This document shows positions 1 to 8,191 of a stretch of 35,043 bases of DNA, one piece after another. Under the pieces are notes generated by a model. That model was not told the DNA's origin. It worked only from the letters and a program-made list of their open reading frames with translations, and made no database searches. The first letter of the stretch is position 1. Each line of letters starts with the position of its first letter. The DNA is from Pseudomarimonas arenosa (GTDB lineage Bacteria > Pseudomonadota > Gammaproteobacteria > Xanthomonadales > Xanthomonadaceae). The translations under genes and the position numbers were made by a program. The DNA lies in contig NZ_JACYTR010000051.1 in the NCBI RefSeq assembly GCF_014841215.1, forward strand, positions 1 through 35,043, written 5' to 3'.

Positions 1-123
1 GAATGAGGGCCGTGCCAGCGCCGAAAGATCGCCAACACTCTGTTATCTCAACACCATCGGTCGAAACTCTCGCCCCGCTTGGAATTGCCGGATCTTTCGG
101 CGCGACCTCATGAAATATCCGGG

Positions 124-1404
124 CTAGAGCGCGCCGTGATGTTTGGCAATGGCTGAAGCGGCCGATTCGTCGAGCCCGGCCTGCTCGGCAAAGTCGGGCC
201 AACGCTTAACCGAATCGTTCACTGCGGCGATAGCCTCCTTGGCCCGCGGCACCGAGAAGCGCTCGGCCATTTCGATCAGATCGCCGCGAGTGATGGCGTC
301 GAATTTGCCGCCCACCCCCATCAGGTGATGGCGGGTCCATTCGCCTTGCGGGTTGTAGGCAAAGGTGACATCGAACGCCGGCGACAGCTGCCAGTTGCCC
401 TGCTCCGGCAACAGAAACGCATGGTTCTTGCTGTGATCGTCGTGATTCTTCGCCGCGATATTGAAGGCGGCGCGGCGGAAGATCTCAGTATGGGTCTCGT
501 CGCCCAAGCCCAGGGCGCGCGCGGTCAGGAACAGGGATTCATAACCATGCGTTGCGCGTTGGCGGAAGTTCATGTGTTGCAGGGCGCACAGCGACTGCAG
601 GTGGATGCGTTGATTGCCTGCGCGGTCGAATCGCCGGGTCATGAAGTGCGATCGGCCGTTCTCTCTCAGCAATCGACAATCGGCCATGGCGATGCCAGCT
701 GCGCGCGCCATCAGGTGATAGGCAAATTCGATGCGACCGAATTGGCCGGCCGAGCCCAGCTCACTATCCGGGCCCACACCATCGAATTTGAGCAGCCAAT
801 GACTGAAGTCTTCAGGGCAATCGAACTGCCCCGAACGTAGTTCACCGCTCTGTTCATTGAACGCGACCACGGCCTTTGCCCGCGCGCCGCCGGCCGATGT
901 GCCGACGCGAATGATATCGCGCAGTCGGTCCTCGACATCTTCTTCGGAATGCGTAGGCCCGTGAATGGCACGCCTCGCCTCCTCCACCAGACGTTTCATC
1001 ACCAAGGGCTCGGCCGACTCGCTGGTGGCGCCGCGACTGGGTTTGAATTCCAGGGCGCCCATGCCACGCCGCCCCATGTAGGCTAGGCGGTCGAGCGTGG
1101 TGATGCGCTGCTTGTCGACGCCCCGACGTGCCATCCAGGCGTCGATCAAGGCGTTGCCGAAATCATCTGGCAGGGCATCGGAGAGTAAACCGGGCAGACG
1201 ATGAAACGCGTCAACATCGAGGCCTGGAAAGCTGAAGCGCGGTGGTCGACGATTGACCGGCATGGTCAGCGGGGCGAGGTCGATGCCCAGTCGCACCCAG
1301 GCAGGGTCGTACTCGAAGACATAGGCACCAGTGTTGGGATCGGCCATCACCGCCCCCACCCGCCGGTTCCAGATCCGCACCTCGATGAGGTCGACGTGCT
1401 TCAC
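124..1404 (-). CDS. hipA: HipA-family serine/threonine kinase toxin
   Basis: Toxin kinase of a HipBA-type type II toxin-antitoxin module. E. coli HipA phosphorylates glutamyl-tRNA synthetase and drives growth arrest; the substrate of this homologue is not known. The 426-residue length fits the family. Visible motifs are a glycine-rich nucleotide loop (VGTSAGGARAK, about 167-177), the HWLLKFD strand (202-208), the catalytic loop with N320, D322, D323, K326 and N327 (KNHDDHSKN), and a metal-binding DFG-like aspartate at SPAFD (341-345). The start is GTG at 1404, overlapping the antitoxin stop in a GTGA arrangement, so the two are translationally coupled. All key kinase residues are present, so the toxin looks active. 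The N-terminal part (to about 110) is the HipA N-terminal (couple_hipA-like) subdomain. Confidence 0.93.
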   Translation of the reverse strand: MKHVDLIEVRIWNRRVGAVMADPNTGAYVFEYDPAWVRLGIDLAPLTMPVNRRPPRFSFPGLDVDAFHRLPGLLSDALPDDFGNALIDAWMARRGVDKQRITTLDRLAYMGRRGMGALEFKPSRGATSESAEPLVMKRLVEEARRAIHGPTHSEEDVEDRLRDIIRVGTSAGGARAKAVVAFNEQSGELRSGQFDCPEDFSHWLLKFDGVGPDSELGSAGQFGRIEFAYHLMARAAGIAMADCRLLRENGRSHFMTRRFDRAGNQRIHLQSLCALQHMNFRQRATHGYESLFLTARALGLGDETHTEIFRRAAFNIAAKNHDDHSKNHAFLLPEQGNWQLSPAFDVTFAYNPQGEWTRHHLMGVGGKFDAITRGDLIEMAERFSVPRAKEAIAAVNDSVKRWPDFAEQAGLDESAASAIAKHHGAL

Positions 1405-1706
1405 TTGGACTTCCGACTGGCACGTTGCGGCTCGGTGCCGCGTTCCAGTGCCGCCATCGGACTGACCGGTGGCGGCGGCGCCACAGCATCCAGTACCGAG
1501 GTCAGCCCCAAGGCCTTCAGTACCCGCAGATAGGTCTCAAGGGTCGACCCCTCGCCGTTCTCCAGCTGGCGCAAGGTGCGCTCGCCCACGCCGGCTTTGT
1601 CGGCCAGGTCGGCTTGCGGAATATTGCGCTGCAGTCGCTGTGCTTTGAGCCGAGAACCGACCTCGGTCAGCAGCTCCAGCGGAGTCATGCTCTGCTCTTC
1701 GTTCAT
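1401..1706 (-). CDS. hipB: HipB-like XRE-family antitoxin/repressor
   Basis: A 101-residue protein with a helix-turn-helix of the XRE/Cro type at roughly residues 15-70 (ADLADKAGVGERTLRQLENG is the recognition region). It should bind the HipA toxin and repress the operon. It is the first gene of the pair and overlaps hipA by four bases. The tail after residue 72 is proline- and basic-rich and probably disordered, as is usual for an antitoxin C-terminus. A palindrome 38 bases upstream of the start codon is the likely operator. The start chosen is MNEEQSM at 1706; the internal Met seven codons in is an alternative. Confidence 0.88.
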   Translation of the reverse strand: MNEEQSMTPLELLTEVGSRLKAQRLQRNIPQADLADKAGVGERTLRQLENGEGSTLETYLRVLKALGLTSVLDAVAPPPPVSPMAALERGTEPQRASRKSK

Positions 1707-1743
1707 GGGGCGTATCTTCGCCGGTAAATTGCAATTTGCTATT

Positions 1744-1767
1744 CAATCGGCAGTATACCGCCGATTG
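1744..1767 (-). promoter_or_regulatory. Probable hipBA operator and promoter
   Basis: Perfect inverted repeat CAATCGGC-N8-GCCGATTG centred upstream of hipB. On the minus strand the spacer contains TATACT, a good -10 hexamer, and TTGAAT lies 15 bases further upstream as a weak -35. A repressor bound here would cover the promoter, as expected for autoregulation by the antitoxin. A further TAATCGG half-site lies at 1791-1797. The operator role is inferred from symmetry and position. Confidence 0.55.
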
Positions 1768-1800
1768 AGTATATTCAATACAAATATCTATAATCGGCTA

Positions 1801-2160
1801 TTATCCGCCTGAGATGCGCAGGCGGATCTTCGCTGGTAATGGTTGGTGGTCAATGCATGCTTGGTTCAGATACAGGAAAGTGAACAAGCCCGCACCAAGC
1901 GGGCCTTCCACCAAGGCACCCGGCGCCACCGGAAACAGCATGTTGCCGAGCAATTGCCCCCAGTCGCCGTGCAGAAACATGGAAGTGAAAGCATTCGTTA
2001 TGGCAGGCTGGTCGGCATGCAGGGCATAGCGTTCACCCACGATGTCTTCGCGCAGTCGGTAATAGGTGGGCCACGCCGCACGCCAAGCCTGCTCCTCGCG
2101 CGGGTCATCGAACAAATCGCCACGCTGCAGGCGATCGCGAAATTTGGCATCGCGCTGCTG
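1801..2160 (-). pseudogene. Rhomboid-family intramembrane protease remnant
   Basis: The reading frame encodes the region of a bacterial rhomboid around the first transmembrane and L1 segments (NAFTSMFLHGDWGQLLGNM followed by LVEGPLGAGLFTFLYL). The catalytic Ser (GxSG) and His helices that should follow are missing. After LYL the protein runs into unrelated residues and stops at 1801. Upstream the frame continues (QRDAKFRDRLQRGDLFDD) to a stop near 2160 with no good start or signal. About two thirds of a rhomboid is therefore lost at the C-terminus and the first membrane segment at the N-terminus. It cannot be a functional protease. Confidence 0.7.
1805..1829. terminator. Hairpin at the end of the rhomboid remnant
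   Basis: A 9-bp perfect stem, ATCCGCCTG / CAGGCGGAT, with a 7-base loop, lies between the rhomboid remnant and hipBA. No T-tract follows on either strand, so a factor-independent terminator is not certain. Confidence 0.3.
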
Positions 2161-2222
2161 TCATTGTGACAACAGCTGACTGATGCTTGTTGGCGAAGCA
2201 CGAGGCCATACCAGCAGGGTGC

Positions 2223-2247
2223 GCTACGCAGTCGCGATGTGCGTAGC
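2223..2247. terminator. Hairpin just downstream of glycerol kinase
   Basis: Perfect 8-bp stem GCTACGCA / TGCGTAGC with a 9-base loop, six bases beyond the glpK stop codon. It is a candidate transcription end for glpK. The absence of a U-run lowers confidence. Confidence 0.35.
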
Positions 2248-2252
2248 CCCCT

Positions 2253-3728
2253 TCAGGCCCGCGCCACAATCTCCTTCCAGCGCTGCCGAGCCTGGGCGAC
2301 AGCAGCGGGATCTTGAGCAGGTTCAAAACGTCGATCAAGCGGATAGCTGCGGCGCAGCTCATCGAGACCAGACCACAGTCCTACGCCCAGACCGGCCAGC
2401 ATGGCCGCGCCCAGCGCGGTGGTTTCCAGCATGCGTGGGCGTTGCAGGTTGAGGCCGCAAAAATCGGACTGAATCTGCATCAGCAGATCGTTCGCGGCAG
2501 CGCCGCCGTCGACACGCAGATCGGTGAGTGCAGCGCCGTGGTCAGCGGCCATCGCCTCAAGGATGTCGCATTGGCTGTGGGCGATGCCTTCAAGGGCGGC
2601 GCGCGCGATGTGGGCGCGCGTGGTGCCGCGGGTCAGGCCATGAATCACGCCGCGGGCATCCGGTCGCCAATGCGGGGCACCGAGGCCAGCATGAGCCGGC
2701 ACGATGGTCACGCCGCCACTGTCCGGCACGCTGCGTGCCAGGGCTTCCACTTCGGAGGCGCGCTCGATGATGCCAAGCCCATCGCGCAACCAGCTGACCA
2801 GTGCTCCAGCGACGAAGGCGCCGCCTTCCAGCGCATACTGGGTTTCACCGCCCAGCTGCCAGGCAACGGTACTTAACAGGCCGTGCCGACTGCTGGCGAT
2901 GAATGGTCCCGTATTGAGCAGGATGAAACTGCCGGTGCCGTAGGAAATTTTCGCCTGACCGGCATCGAAGCAGCCCTGACCGAACAACGCCGCCTGCTGA
3001 TCGCCGGCAATGCCGGCCAACGGCAAGCCATCAGGCAGCTCCGGTACTCCGCGAATGCGTCCACAGACTCCACTGCTCGGCACGATAAGCGGGCGCTCAA
3101 TACCCGCCACATCGAAACGCTGCGTCAGATGTTCGCACCAGATGCCTTGCCGGAGATCGAGCAACAAGGTGCGGCTGGCATTGCTGAGGTCGGTCAGCGA
3201 TGCCCCGCACAGGCGACGCGCGAGGTGCGTATCGGCGGTGCCAAAGGCCAGTCGCCGGGTGCCGTGCTGACGTCGCAGCCAGGCAATCTTGGTGGCCGAG
3301 AAATAGGGATCGATCGGCAGGCCGGTTCGCGCCCGCACATCCTCTTCGTGGATCTTCAGTTCGGCGCAGGCCTGACTGGTGCGACGATCCTGCCAGACCA
3401 CGGCACGACCAAGGGCGATACCGCTGTCGGCGTCCCACACGAAGGTGGTTTCGCGTTGATTGGTGATACCCAGGGCGGCCAGTCGGGTCGGATCGACGCC
3501 TTCAAGCACCTGCTTCAGTGCGCTGCGCACGCTGACCCAGATATCGTCGTGTTCGTGCTCGACCCAACCGGGCTGGGGAAAATGCTGCGGAAACTCGACC
3601 GTGGCGCGGGCCAGCACATTGAGATCACGATCGATCAGCAAGGCGGTACTGCCGGTGGTGCCCTGGTCGAGACCGATCAGCAGGTCACCCGAGGGCGGGC
3701 GGTGAAAGTCTGGGCTATGGGTGTCCAT
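2253..3728 (-). CDS. glpK: Glycerol kinase
   Basis: ATP-dependent phosphorylation of glycerol to glycerol-3-phosphate in the cytoplasm (FGGY carbohydrate kinase family). The 491 residues match the family's usual ~500. Visible features are the N-terminal phosphate-binding motif GLDQGTTGS (19-27), the WVEHEHDDIW segment, the substrate loop VVWQDRRT, the adenosine-loop region GTGSFILLNTG, and the C-terminal FGGY signature near GLGAPHWRPDARGVIHGLTR and DGGAAANDLLMQ. No glpF or glpD is adjacent, so it stands alone, although the divergent neighbour is a lipase-like hydrolase that could release glycerol. The start ATG at 3728 has only a weak ribosome binding site and is placed by the family N-terminus. 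Confidence 0.96.
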   Translation of the reverse strand: MDTHSPDFHRPPSGDLLIGLDQGTTGSTALLIDRDLNVLARATVEFPQHFPQPGWVEHEHDDIWVSVRSALKQVLEGVDPTRLAALGITNQRETTFVWDADSGIALGRAVVWQDRRTSQACAELKIHEEDVRARTGLPIDPYFSATKIAWLRRQHGTRRLAFGTADTHLARRLCGASLTDLSNASRTLLLDLRQGIWCEHLTQRFDVAGIERPLIVPSSGVCGRIRGVPELPDGLPLAGIAGDQQAALFGQGCFDAGQAKISYGTGSFILLNTGPFIASSRHGLLSTVAWQLGGETQYALEGGAFVAGALVSWLRDGLGIIERASEVEALARSVPDSGGVTIVPAHAGLGAPHWRPDARGVIHGLTRGTTRAHIARAALEGIAHSQCDILEAMAADHGAALTDLRVDGGAAANDLLMQIQSDFCGLNLQRPRMLETTALGAAMLAGLGVGLWSGLDELRRSYPLDRRFEPAQDPAAVAQARQRWKEIVARA

Positions 3729-3779
3729 GCGCTAAAGAGTAGCACCGACCTGACCCTCGCTCCGGCTACACTGCCTGCC

Positions 3780-4640
3780 ATGGACCGACTTACCACCACT
3801 GATGGACTGCAGTTGCACACCCGGATCTGGCCGGTCGCCGACGCCTTGGGCACGGTGCTGATCGTGCACGGCCTGGGCGAGCATATCGCGCGCTATGAGC
3901 CGATGGCTGCGCGATTGAATGCGCGGCACTGGCAGGTGGCGGGCTTCGATCTGCGCGGTCATGGCCGCAGCCAGGGGCGTCGCGGCGCCGTGTCGGACAG
4001 CGAATCCCTGCTGAAGGATCTGGCCCAGGTCATCGACCTCGTCAGCCAGACCATGCCCATCAAAGGCGGCCCGGCGCCCCTGATTCTGCTTGGCCACAGC
4101 ATGGGCGGCGCCATAGCCGCCCGCTTCGCGGCTGAAATGCTGGCCGAGCAACCGCGCCCCTGGCAGCGCCCCCTGCAGGGACTGGTGTTGTCATCGCCCG
4201 CCTTCGATCCCGGCATGCGCCCCTGGCAGAAGCTGCTGCTTGCCAGTGTGGGACGGTTGGCACCTGACCTGGCCGTCGGCAATGGCTTGCAACCGAGCTG
4301 GATCTCACGTGACCCGGAGGTGGTGAACGCGTACGCGCAGGATCCGCTGGTGCACAACCGGATCACGCCGCGCTTGGTTCGCTTCCTACTGGCAGCCAGC
4401 GCGAGCGTGCTGCAACGCGCTCCCCACTGGCGTCTGCCCACGTTGCTGCTGTATGCGGGAAGTGATCGTTGTGTCAGCCCCATCGGCAGCCGGGCATTCG
4501 CCGCAGCCAGCGCTGGCAATCCTGCTGTTGTCAGCCGCGAATTCGCCCCGCTCTTCCATGAGATATTCAATGAGCCAGAGCGGAACGAGGTGTACAAAGA
4601 GCTCGAGACTTGGCTGCAGCAACGAAGCGCGGAGTCATGA
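3780..4640 (+). CDS. Alpha/beta hydrolase, monoacylglycerol-lipase-like
   Basis: A 286-residue serine hydrolase of the Hydrolase_4 / monoacylglycerol lipase group. The triad can be read directly: nucleophile S107 in GHSMGG, D229 in LYAGSDRCVSP and H260 in PLFHEIFNE. The oxyanion-hole region is VHGLGEH (29-35), and FDLRGHGRSQGRRG (57-70) is the signature seen in monoacylglycerol lipases and lysophospholipases. The ATG at 3780 is chosen because the protein family starts there; the open frame upstream is antisense to glpK. The gene is divergent from glpK with a 51-base gap. Hydrolysing monoglycerides would supply glycerol for the kinase, which makes a functional pairing plausible but unproven. 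The exact substrate is unknown. Confidence 0.9.
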   Translation: MDRLTTTDGLQLHTRIWPVADALGTVLIVHGLGEHIARYEPMAARLNARHWQVAGFDLRGHGRSQGRRGAVSDSESLLKDLAQVIDLVSQTMPIKGGPAPLILLGHSMGGAIAARFAAEMLAEQPRPWQRPLQGLVLSSPAFDPGMRPWQKLLLASVGRLAPDLAVGNGLQPSWISRDPEVVNAYAQDPLVHNRITPRLVRFLLAASASVLQRAPHWRLPTLLLYAGSDRCVSPIGSRAFAAASAGNPAVVSREFAPLFHEIFNEPERNEVYKELETWLQQRSAES

Positions 4641-4679
4641 CAGGCTGCTGAATCAAGTCTCAGCAGACTGCCAGGAAAG

Positions 4680-4817
4680 GTCTGAACAAGTCCATCCTGG
4701 ACTCTTCAGACGCGCCGAGTTCGGCACAGGTCCGGACTCGCCTCACGCTGATCAACAACGTACGTTGTTGATCGCGGCGGTGCATCCTTGCACTATCGCG
4801 CGCCAAGGACGGCGCGC
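4680..4817. repeat. Multi-hairpin intergenic repeat, copy A
   Basis: Five consecutive inverted repeats lie between two convergent genes: 4680-4711 (nested stem GTCTGAA...TTCAGAC around AGTCCA-TCC-TGGACT), 4716-4740, 4751-4772 (perfect 22-base palindrome), 4776-4799 (imperfect) and 4798-4817 (GCGCGCC-N6-GGCGCGC). The same order of stems recurs at 16914-17031 with base changes that keep the pairing. This copy may act as a bidirectional terminator for the converging genes. Confidence 0.75.
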
Positions 4818-4855
4818 TCGGAAAGCAAACCCGCAAGTGTTTGATTTCCAGCCTG

Positions 4856-5959
4856 CTAGGGTTGTCGCGTAAACCCCTTCAGTCCGCCGATATCCTTGGC
4901 ATCGCGACTGATCTCCACCGGGCTCAGGGTGTAGGCCACCAGCAGCCGAGCCAGGGAGGTCAGAGCATGGGTGTGGATGCGCTCATAGCCGTGACTGGCA
5001 TCGATCCCGAAGGTCAACAGGGCGGTACGGATATCGGCACCGGCGTCCAGGGCGGAGGCCGAGTCGGAACGGTAATAGCGGAAGACATCCTTCTGGTAGT
5101 CGATTCCGTGCTGCTGACATAGCTTGACCAACTTCCGCGTTAAGTGCCAATCGAACGGACCGGTCTGGTCGGCCATGGCAATGGTGACGCCGAATTCAGC
5201 GCTGTTTTGTCCAGGGGCGGTAGTGCCGTTGTCGATGGTGATCATCGAAGCCACATGCGGCATCAGCACCGAGGAGGCGCCCTGCCCCACTTCTTCGGAC
5301 ACGGTGAAGATGAAGTAAGTGTCTACTTCCGGCTGCGTGTCGCACTTGCAGAGCGCCTTGAGCGCGGCAAACAGCACCGCCACGCCAGCCTTGTCGTCCA
5401 GATGCCGCGAGACGATGAACCCGCTGTCGAGGAACTCTGGCTGCGGATCGATGGCGATGATGTCACCAATGTCGATCCCCAGTTCGCGCAGGTCATCGGC
5501 GTTGGAAGCCTTTTCGTCGACCCGCAGCTCAACGTAGTCCCAACCGGTGGGTTGGGTGTCAACTTCTTCATTGAAGGTATGACCCGATGCCTTCAAGGGC
5601 AGGATGCCGCCGCGCAGCGCCTTGTGATCGGTGTAGATCGTGCAGCGCGCGCCTTCAGCAAATCGCGCCGACCAATGCCCGATGGGCACCACTTGCAGCC
5701 GGCCGTTCGACTTCAGAGCCTTGACCTGTGCCCCCAGTGTGTCGAGGTGAGCAACAATGGCGCGCGCCGGCATTTCCTTTTTTCCAGGCAACCTAGCGCG
5801 CACAGCGCCGCGCCGAGTCAGCTCGAAGTCCACGCCTAGACGCTGCAGTTCTTCAGCGCAATCGCGCGTGATCTGATCGGTATAGCTGGACGGGCTGGGT
5901 ATCTCCAGAACGCGCTTCAACCGCTGCTTCAGGTAATCGGTATCGATGTTAAGTGGCAT
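4856..5959 (-). CDS. NAGGN-system M42 family peptidase
   Basis: A 367-residue zinc aminopeptidase-like protein of the M42 type associated with the N-acetylglutaminylglutamine amide (NAGGN) osmoprotectant operon. Metal-ligand motifs are AHLDTLG (70-76), HLDDKAG with the bridging Asp, and SEEVGQGAS carrying the catalytic and metal-binding glutamates; ADIRTALLTFGIDASHGYER carries the late His. It may trim or recycle the dipeptide, but the role in the NAGGN system is not established. The start is placed at ATG 5959 because AGGAG sits 8 bases upstream; the open frame beyond it is translated repeat DNA. It is third in the cluster but separated from the synthetase by 468 bases of repeats, so it may need its own promoter. 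Confidence 0.9.
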   Translation of the reverse strand: MPLNIDTDYLKQRLKRVLEIPSPSSYTDQITRDCAEELQRLGVDFELTRRGAVRARLPGKKEMPARAIVAHLDTLGAQVKALKSNGRLQVVPIGHWSARFAEGARCTIYTDHKALRGGILPLKASGHTFNEEVDTQPTGWDYVELRVDEKASNADDLRELGIDIGDIIAIDPQPEFLDSGFIVSRHLDDKAGVAVLFAALKALCKCDTQPEVDTYFIFTVSEEVGQGASSVLMPHVASMITIDNGTTAPGQNSAEFGVTIAMADQTGPFDWHLTRKLVKLCQQHGIDYQKDVFRYYRSDSASALDAGADIRTALLTFGIDASHGYERIHTHALTSLARLLVAYTLSPVEISRDAKDIGGLKGFTRQP

Positions 5960-5984
5960 CGTCGTCTCCTGTGGGTCAGTTCTT

Positions 5985-6420
5985 CTCAGCCAAACTGCAT
6001 CCGGACCGCGAAGCGAAGCGAAGCGAATCAAGCCCCTCTCCCCTGACGGCCGGGCCGCGAAGCGAAGCAAGCCCCTCTCCCCGGAGGGAGTGGGGTTGGG
6101 GTGAGGGGGAGCGTCCAGCGCGTCGAGTATTCGCCCCCTCTCCCCCGCCCCTCTCCCTCGAGGGGAGAGGGGCGCAAGGCGAACGCTCGGCGTATCGACA
6201 TGCTATGGATCGCGGCCACAAGCGTCTCCGAGCGCGTCTCGTCCAAATTGCGGCCGGGCCGCGAAGCGAAGCCAAACAAGTCCCTCTCCCCTGGAGGGAG
6301 AAGGGTTGGGGTGAGGGGGAGCGTCCAGCGCACGTCGAGTGTCTGCCCCTGCCCCTGCCAGTGGAGAGGGAAGCAAGGCGGGGGCTTGCCAACCGGTCAT
6401 GAGATCGGGCCATGTACCCT
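5985..6420. repeat. Repeat island inside the NAGGN cluster, with two diverged ~125-bp units
   Basis: No gene lies between the synthetase stop and the peptidase start. Instead there are two diverged direct copies of one block, starting at 6049 and 6253 (offset 204). Each runs from GCCGGGCCGCGAAGCGAAGC through a CTCTCCCC...GGAGGGAG stem and GGGTTGGGGTGAGGGGGAGC to GTCCAGCGC and CGTCGAGT. A third inverted CTCTCCC/GGGAGAG element lies near 6137-6172. The family recurs at 22217, 25056 and 29687. The block may stop or process the operon mRNA. Confidence 0.75.
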
Positions 6421-6427
6421 CCATGAT

Positions 6428-8182
6428 CTACCCCGACCGTTGCGGTGCGGGTATCGATAACGGAAACAGTAGATCTACAAAGCGCTCTGCGGTGGGATGA
6501 GGCTCGTGGTTGGCCAGGCCAACGCGCTCGTTGGCCTCGATGAACACATAATCTGGTTGACTGACCGACCGCACCATGAAGTCGATCCCTACCACCGGAA
6601 TGTTGATCGCCCTGGCCGCCGCCACCGCTGCGTTGACCAGCTCCGGATGAACTTCGTCAGTGACGTCGTGAATGGTGCCGCCGGTATGCAGGTTAACGGC
6701 TTTGCGCACCGCGAACAGCGCGCCTTTGGGCGGCACGTCGTCAAGGGTGTAACCCGCCTCGGCGATACAGCGCTCAGTTTCGCTATCGATCGGAATGCTT
6801 GACTCGCCGCCGGTGGCCGCTTGACGTCGTCGGCTTTGGCGCTCGATCAGCTCACGCACGCTGGTGTGGCCGTCGCCGAGAATCTGTGGCGGGCGTCGGG
6901 TGGCCGCTGCCACCACCTTGTAGTCGATCACCACCAATCGCAGATCTTCGCCTTCGACACAGCGCTCGATCAGCACCTGATCGCAATAGCGGCGCGCTTC
7001 CTGCAGCGCTCGGTCCACCGCCTCACGCGTCTGCAATCCCACGGCCACCCCATTGCCCTGCTCGCCTCGCGCGGGCTTGACCACCACCGCGCCGTGTTGC
7101 TTCAGAAAGGCGTCAAGGTCGCCTGTCGCATCGATCTGTTCTGGCACGCTGATGTTGGCGTTTGACACAACGCGCCGGGTCAGCGACTTGTCGTCGCAGA
7201 TCGACATCGCCACGGCGGTGGTCAGCTCGGAGAGACTTTCGCGACAGTGAATCGAGCGGCCGCCATGGGTCAGACGGAACATGCCGCTGGCCGCGTCGGT
7301 CACTTCGACATGGACCCCACGACGCCGCGCCTCATCGACAATGATGCGTGCATAGGGATTGAGCTGGGCATCATCCCGTGGACCAATGAACAGCGGCTCA
7401 TTGATAGTGTTCTTGCGCTTCAGGGCGAAGAATGGCACCCGAAAGAAGCCAAGCTTGTCGTACAGGGCGATGGCCTGTTCATTGTCGTGCATCACCGAGA
7501 GGTCCATATACGCCGCACCGCGTGCCTGCAGGTGCTCAGCCAGGCGACGAACCAGGGCCTCTCCGACTCCAGGGCTGGCGGCATTCGGATCAACCGCAAG
7601 GCACCACAACGATGAGCCGCGTTCGGGATCGTCGAATACACGTTGGTGATCCACGCCAGTCACAGTGCCGATAACCTTGCCAGTGCCATGCTCCACCGCC
7701 ACCAGGTAGGTCAGAGCTGCATGCCTTGCGCTGTCGGCGAGAAACTCACGCGGAATCGGCACCATGCCGCGCTGCGCGTAGATCAGCCGCATGCCTTCGG
7801 CATCACTGCTCGATGCGAGCCGACGCACGCTGAAACTGCGCAGTTGGCCGTGGTCAGGTGCATAGGTGGTCAGATCGAGCCGGTAGGTATGCGATGGATC
7901 GAGAAACAGCTCCTGCGGCGCGACTGCCAGCACAACATGCGGATTGCGAATGTAGAAGGCGATGTCTCTGGTGTCAGCCGCCTCGGCGCGGATCGCTTCG
8001 ATCAAGGGCTCGGCCTTTTCGAAGGTCTGGCCAAACAGCAGCCTCCCCCAGCCGCAATCGAGAATCACATCGCCTTGCAATTCGGCATGTTCGCCGTAGT
8101 AGATCGGCGGCTTCAGGGCCTGGCCACGAAGTCGGCGAAGCCGTATGGCGGTACTGGTCTCTGCACCATGGGTGTCGACCAT
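6428..8182 (-). CDS. ngg: N-acetylglutaminylglutamine synthetase
   Basis: A 584-residue two-domain enzyme that makes N-acetylglutaminylglutamine, the precursor of the osmoprotectant dipeptide NAGGN. A GNAT acetyltransferase domain (about 115-255, with LWCLAVDPNAASPGVGEAL as the acetyl-CoA loop and NEQAIALYDKLGF near its end) is fused to an ATP-grasp ligase domain (about 330-580, with VVVKPARGEQGNG at 366-378 as the nucleotide-binding loop and IEANERVGL near the C-terminus). This domain order is diagnostic of the NAGGN synthetase. The start ATG at 8182 has GAGGA seven bases upstream. It follows the amidotransferase stop by nine bases, so the two form one transcript. Confidence 0.95.
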   Translation of the reverse strand: MVDTHGAETSTAIRLRRLRGQALKPPIYYGEHAELQGDVILDCGWGRLLFGQTFEKAEPLIEAIRAEAADTRDIAFYIRNPHVVLAVAPQELFLDPSHTYRLDLTTYAPDHGQLRSFSVRRLASSSDAEGMRLIYAQRGMVPIPREFLADSARHAALTYLVAVEHGTGKVIGTVTGVDHQRVFDDPERGSSLWCLAVDPNAASPGVGEALVRRLAEHLQARGAAYMDLSVMHDNEQAIALYDKLGFFRVPFFALKRKNTINEPLFIGPRDDAQLNPYARIIVDEARRRGVHVEVTDAASGMFRLTHGGRSIHCRESLSELTTAVAMSICDDKSLTRRVVSNANISVPEQIDATGDLDAFLKQHGAVVVKPARGEQGNGVAVGLQTREAVDRALQEARRYCDQVLIERCVEGEDLRLVVIDYKVVAAATRRPPQILGDGHTSVRELIERQSRRRQAATGGESSIPIDSETERCIAEAGYTLDDVPPKGALFAVRKAVNLHTGGTIHDVTDEVHPELVNAAVAAARAINIPVVGIDFMVRSVSQPDYVFIEANERVGLANHEPHPTAERFVDLLFPLSIPAPQRSG

Positions 8183-8191
8183 GATCGATCC

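Noticed and set aside
2883..3779. N-terminal extension of the alpha/beta hydrolase frame
   Set aside because: It is antisense to the glycerol kinase gene. The hydrolase family N-terminus begins at ATG 3780.
5953..6424. Several overlapping open frames in the repeat island
   Set aside because: They run through CTCTCCC and GCGAAGCGAAGC repeats in all frames and have Pro/Arg/Ser-rich, repetitive translations.
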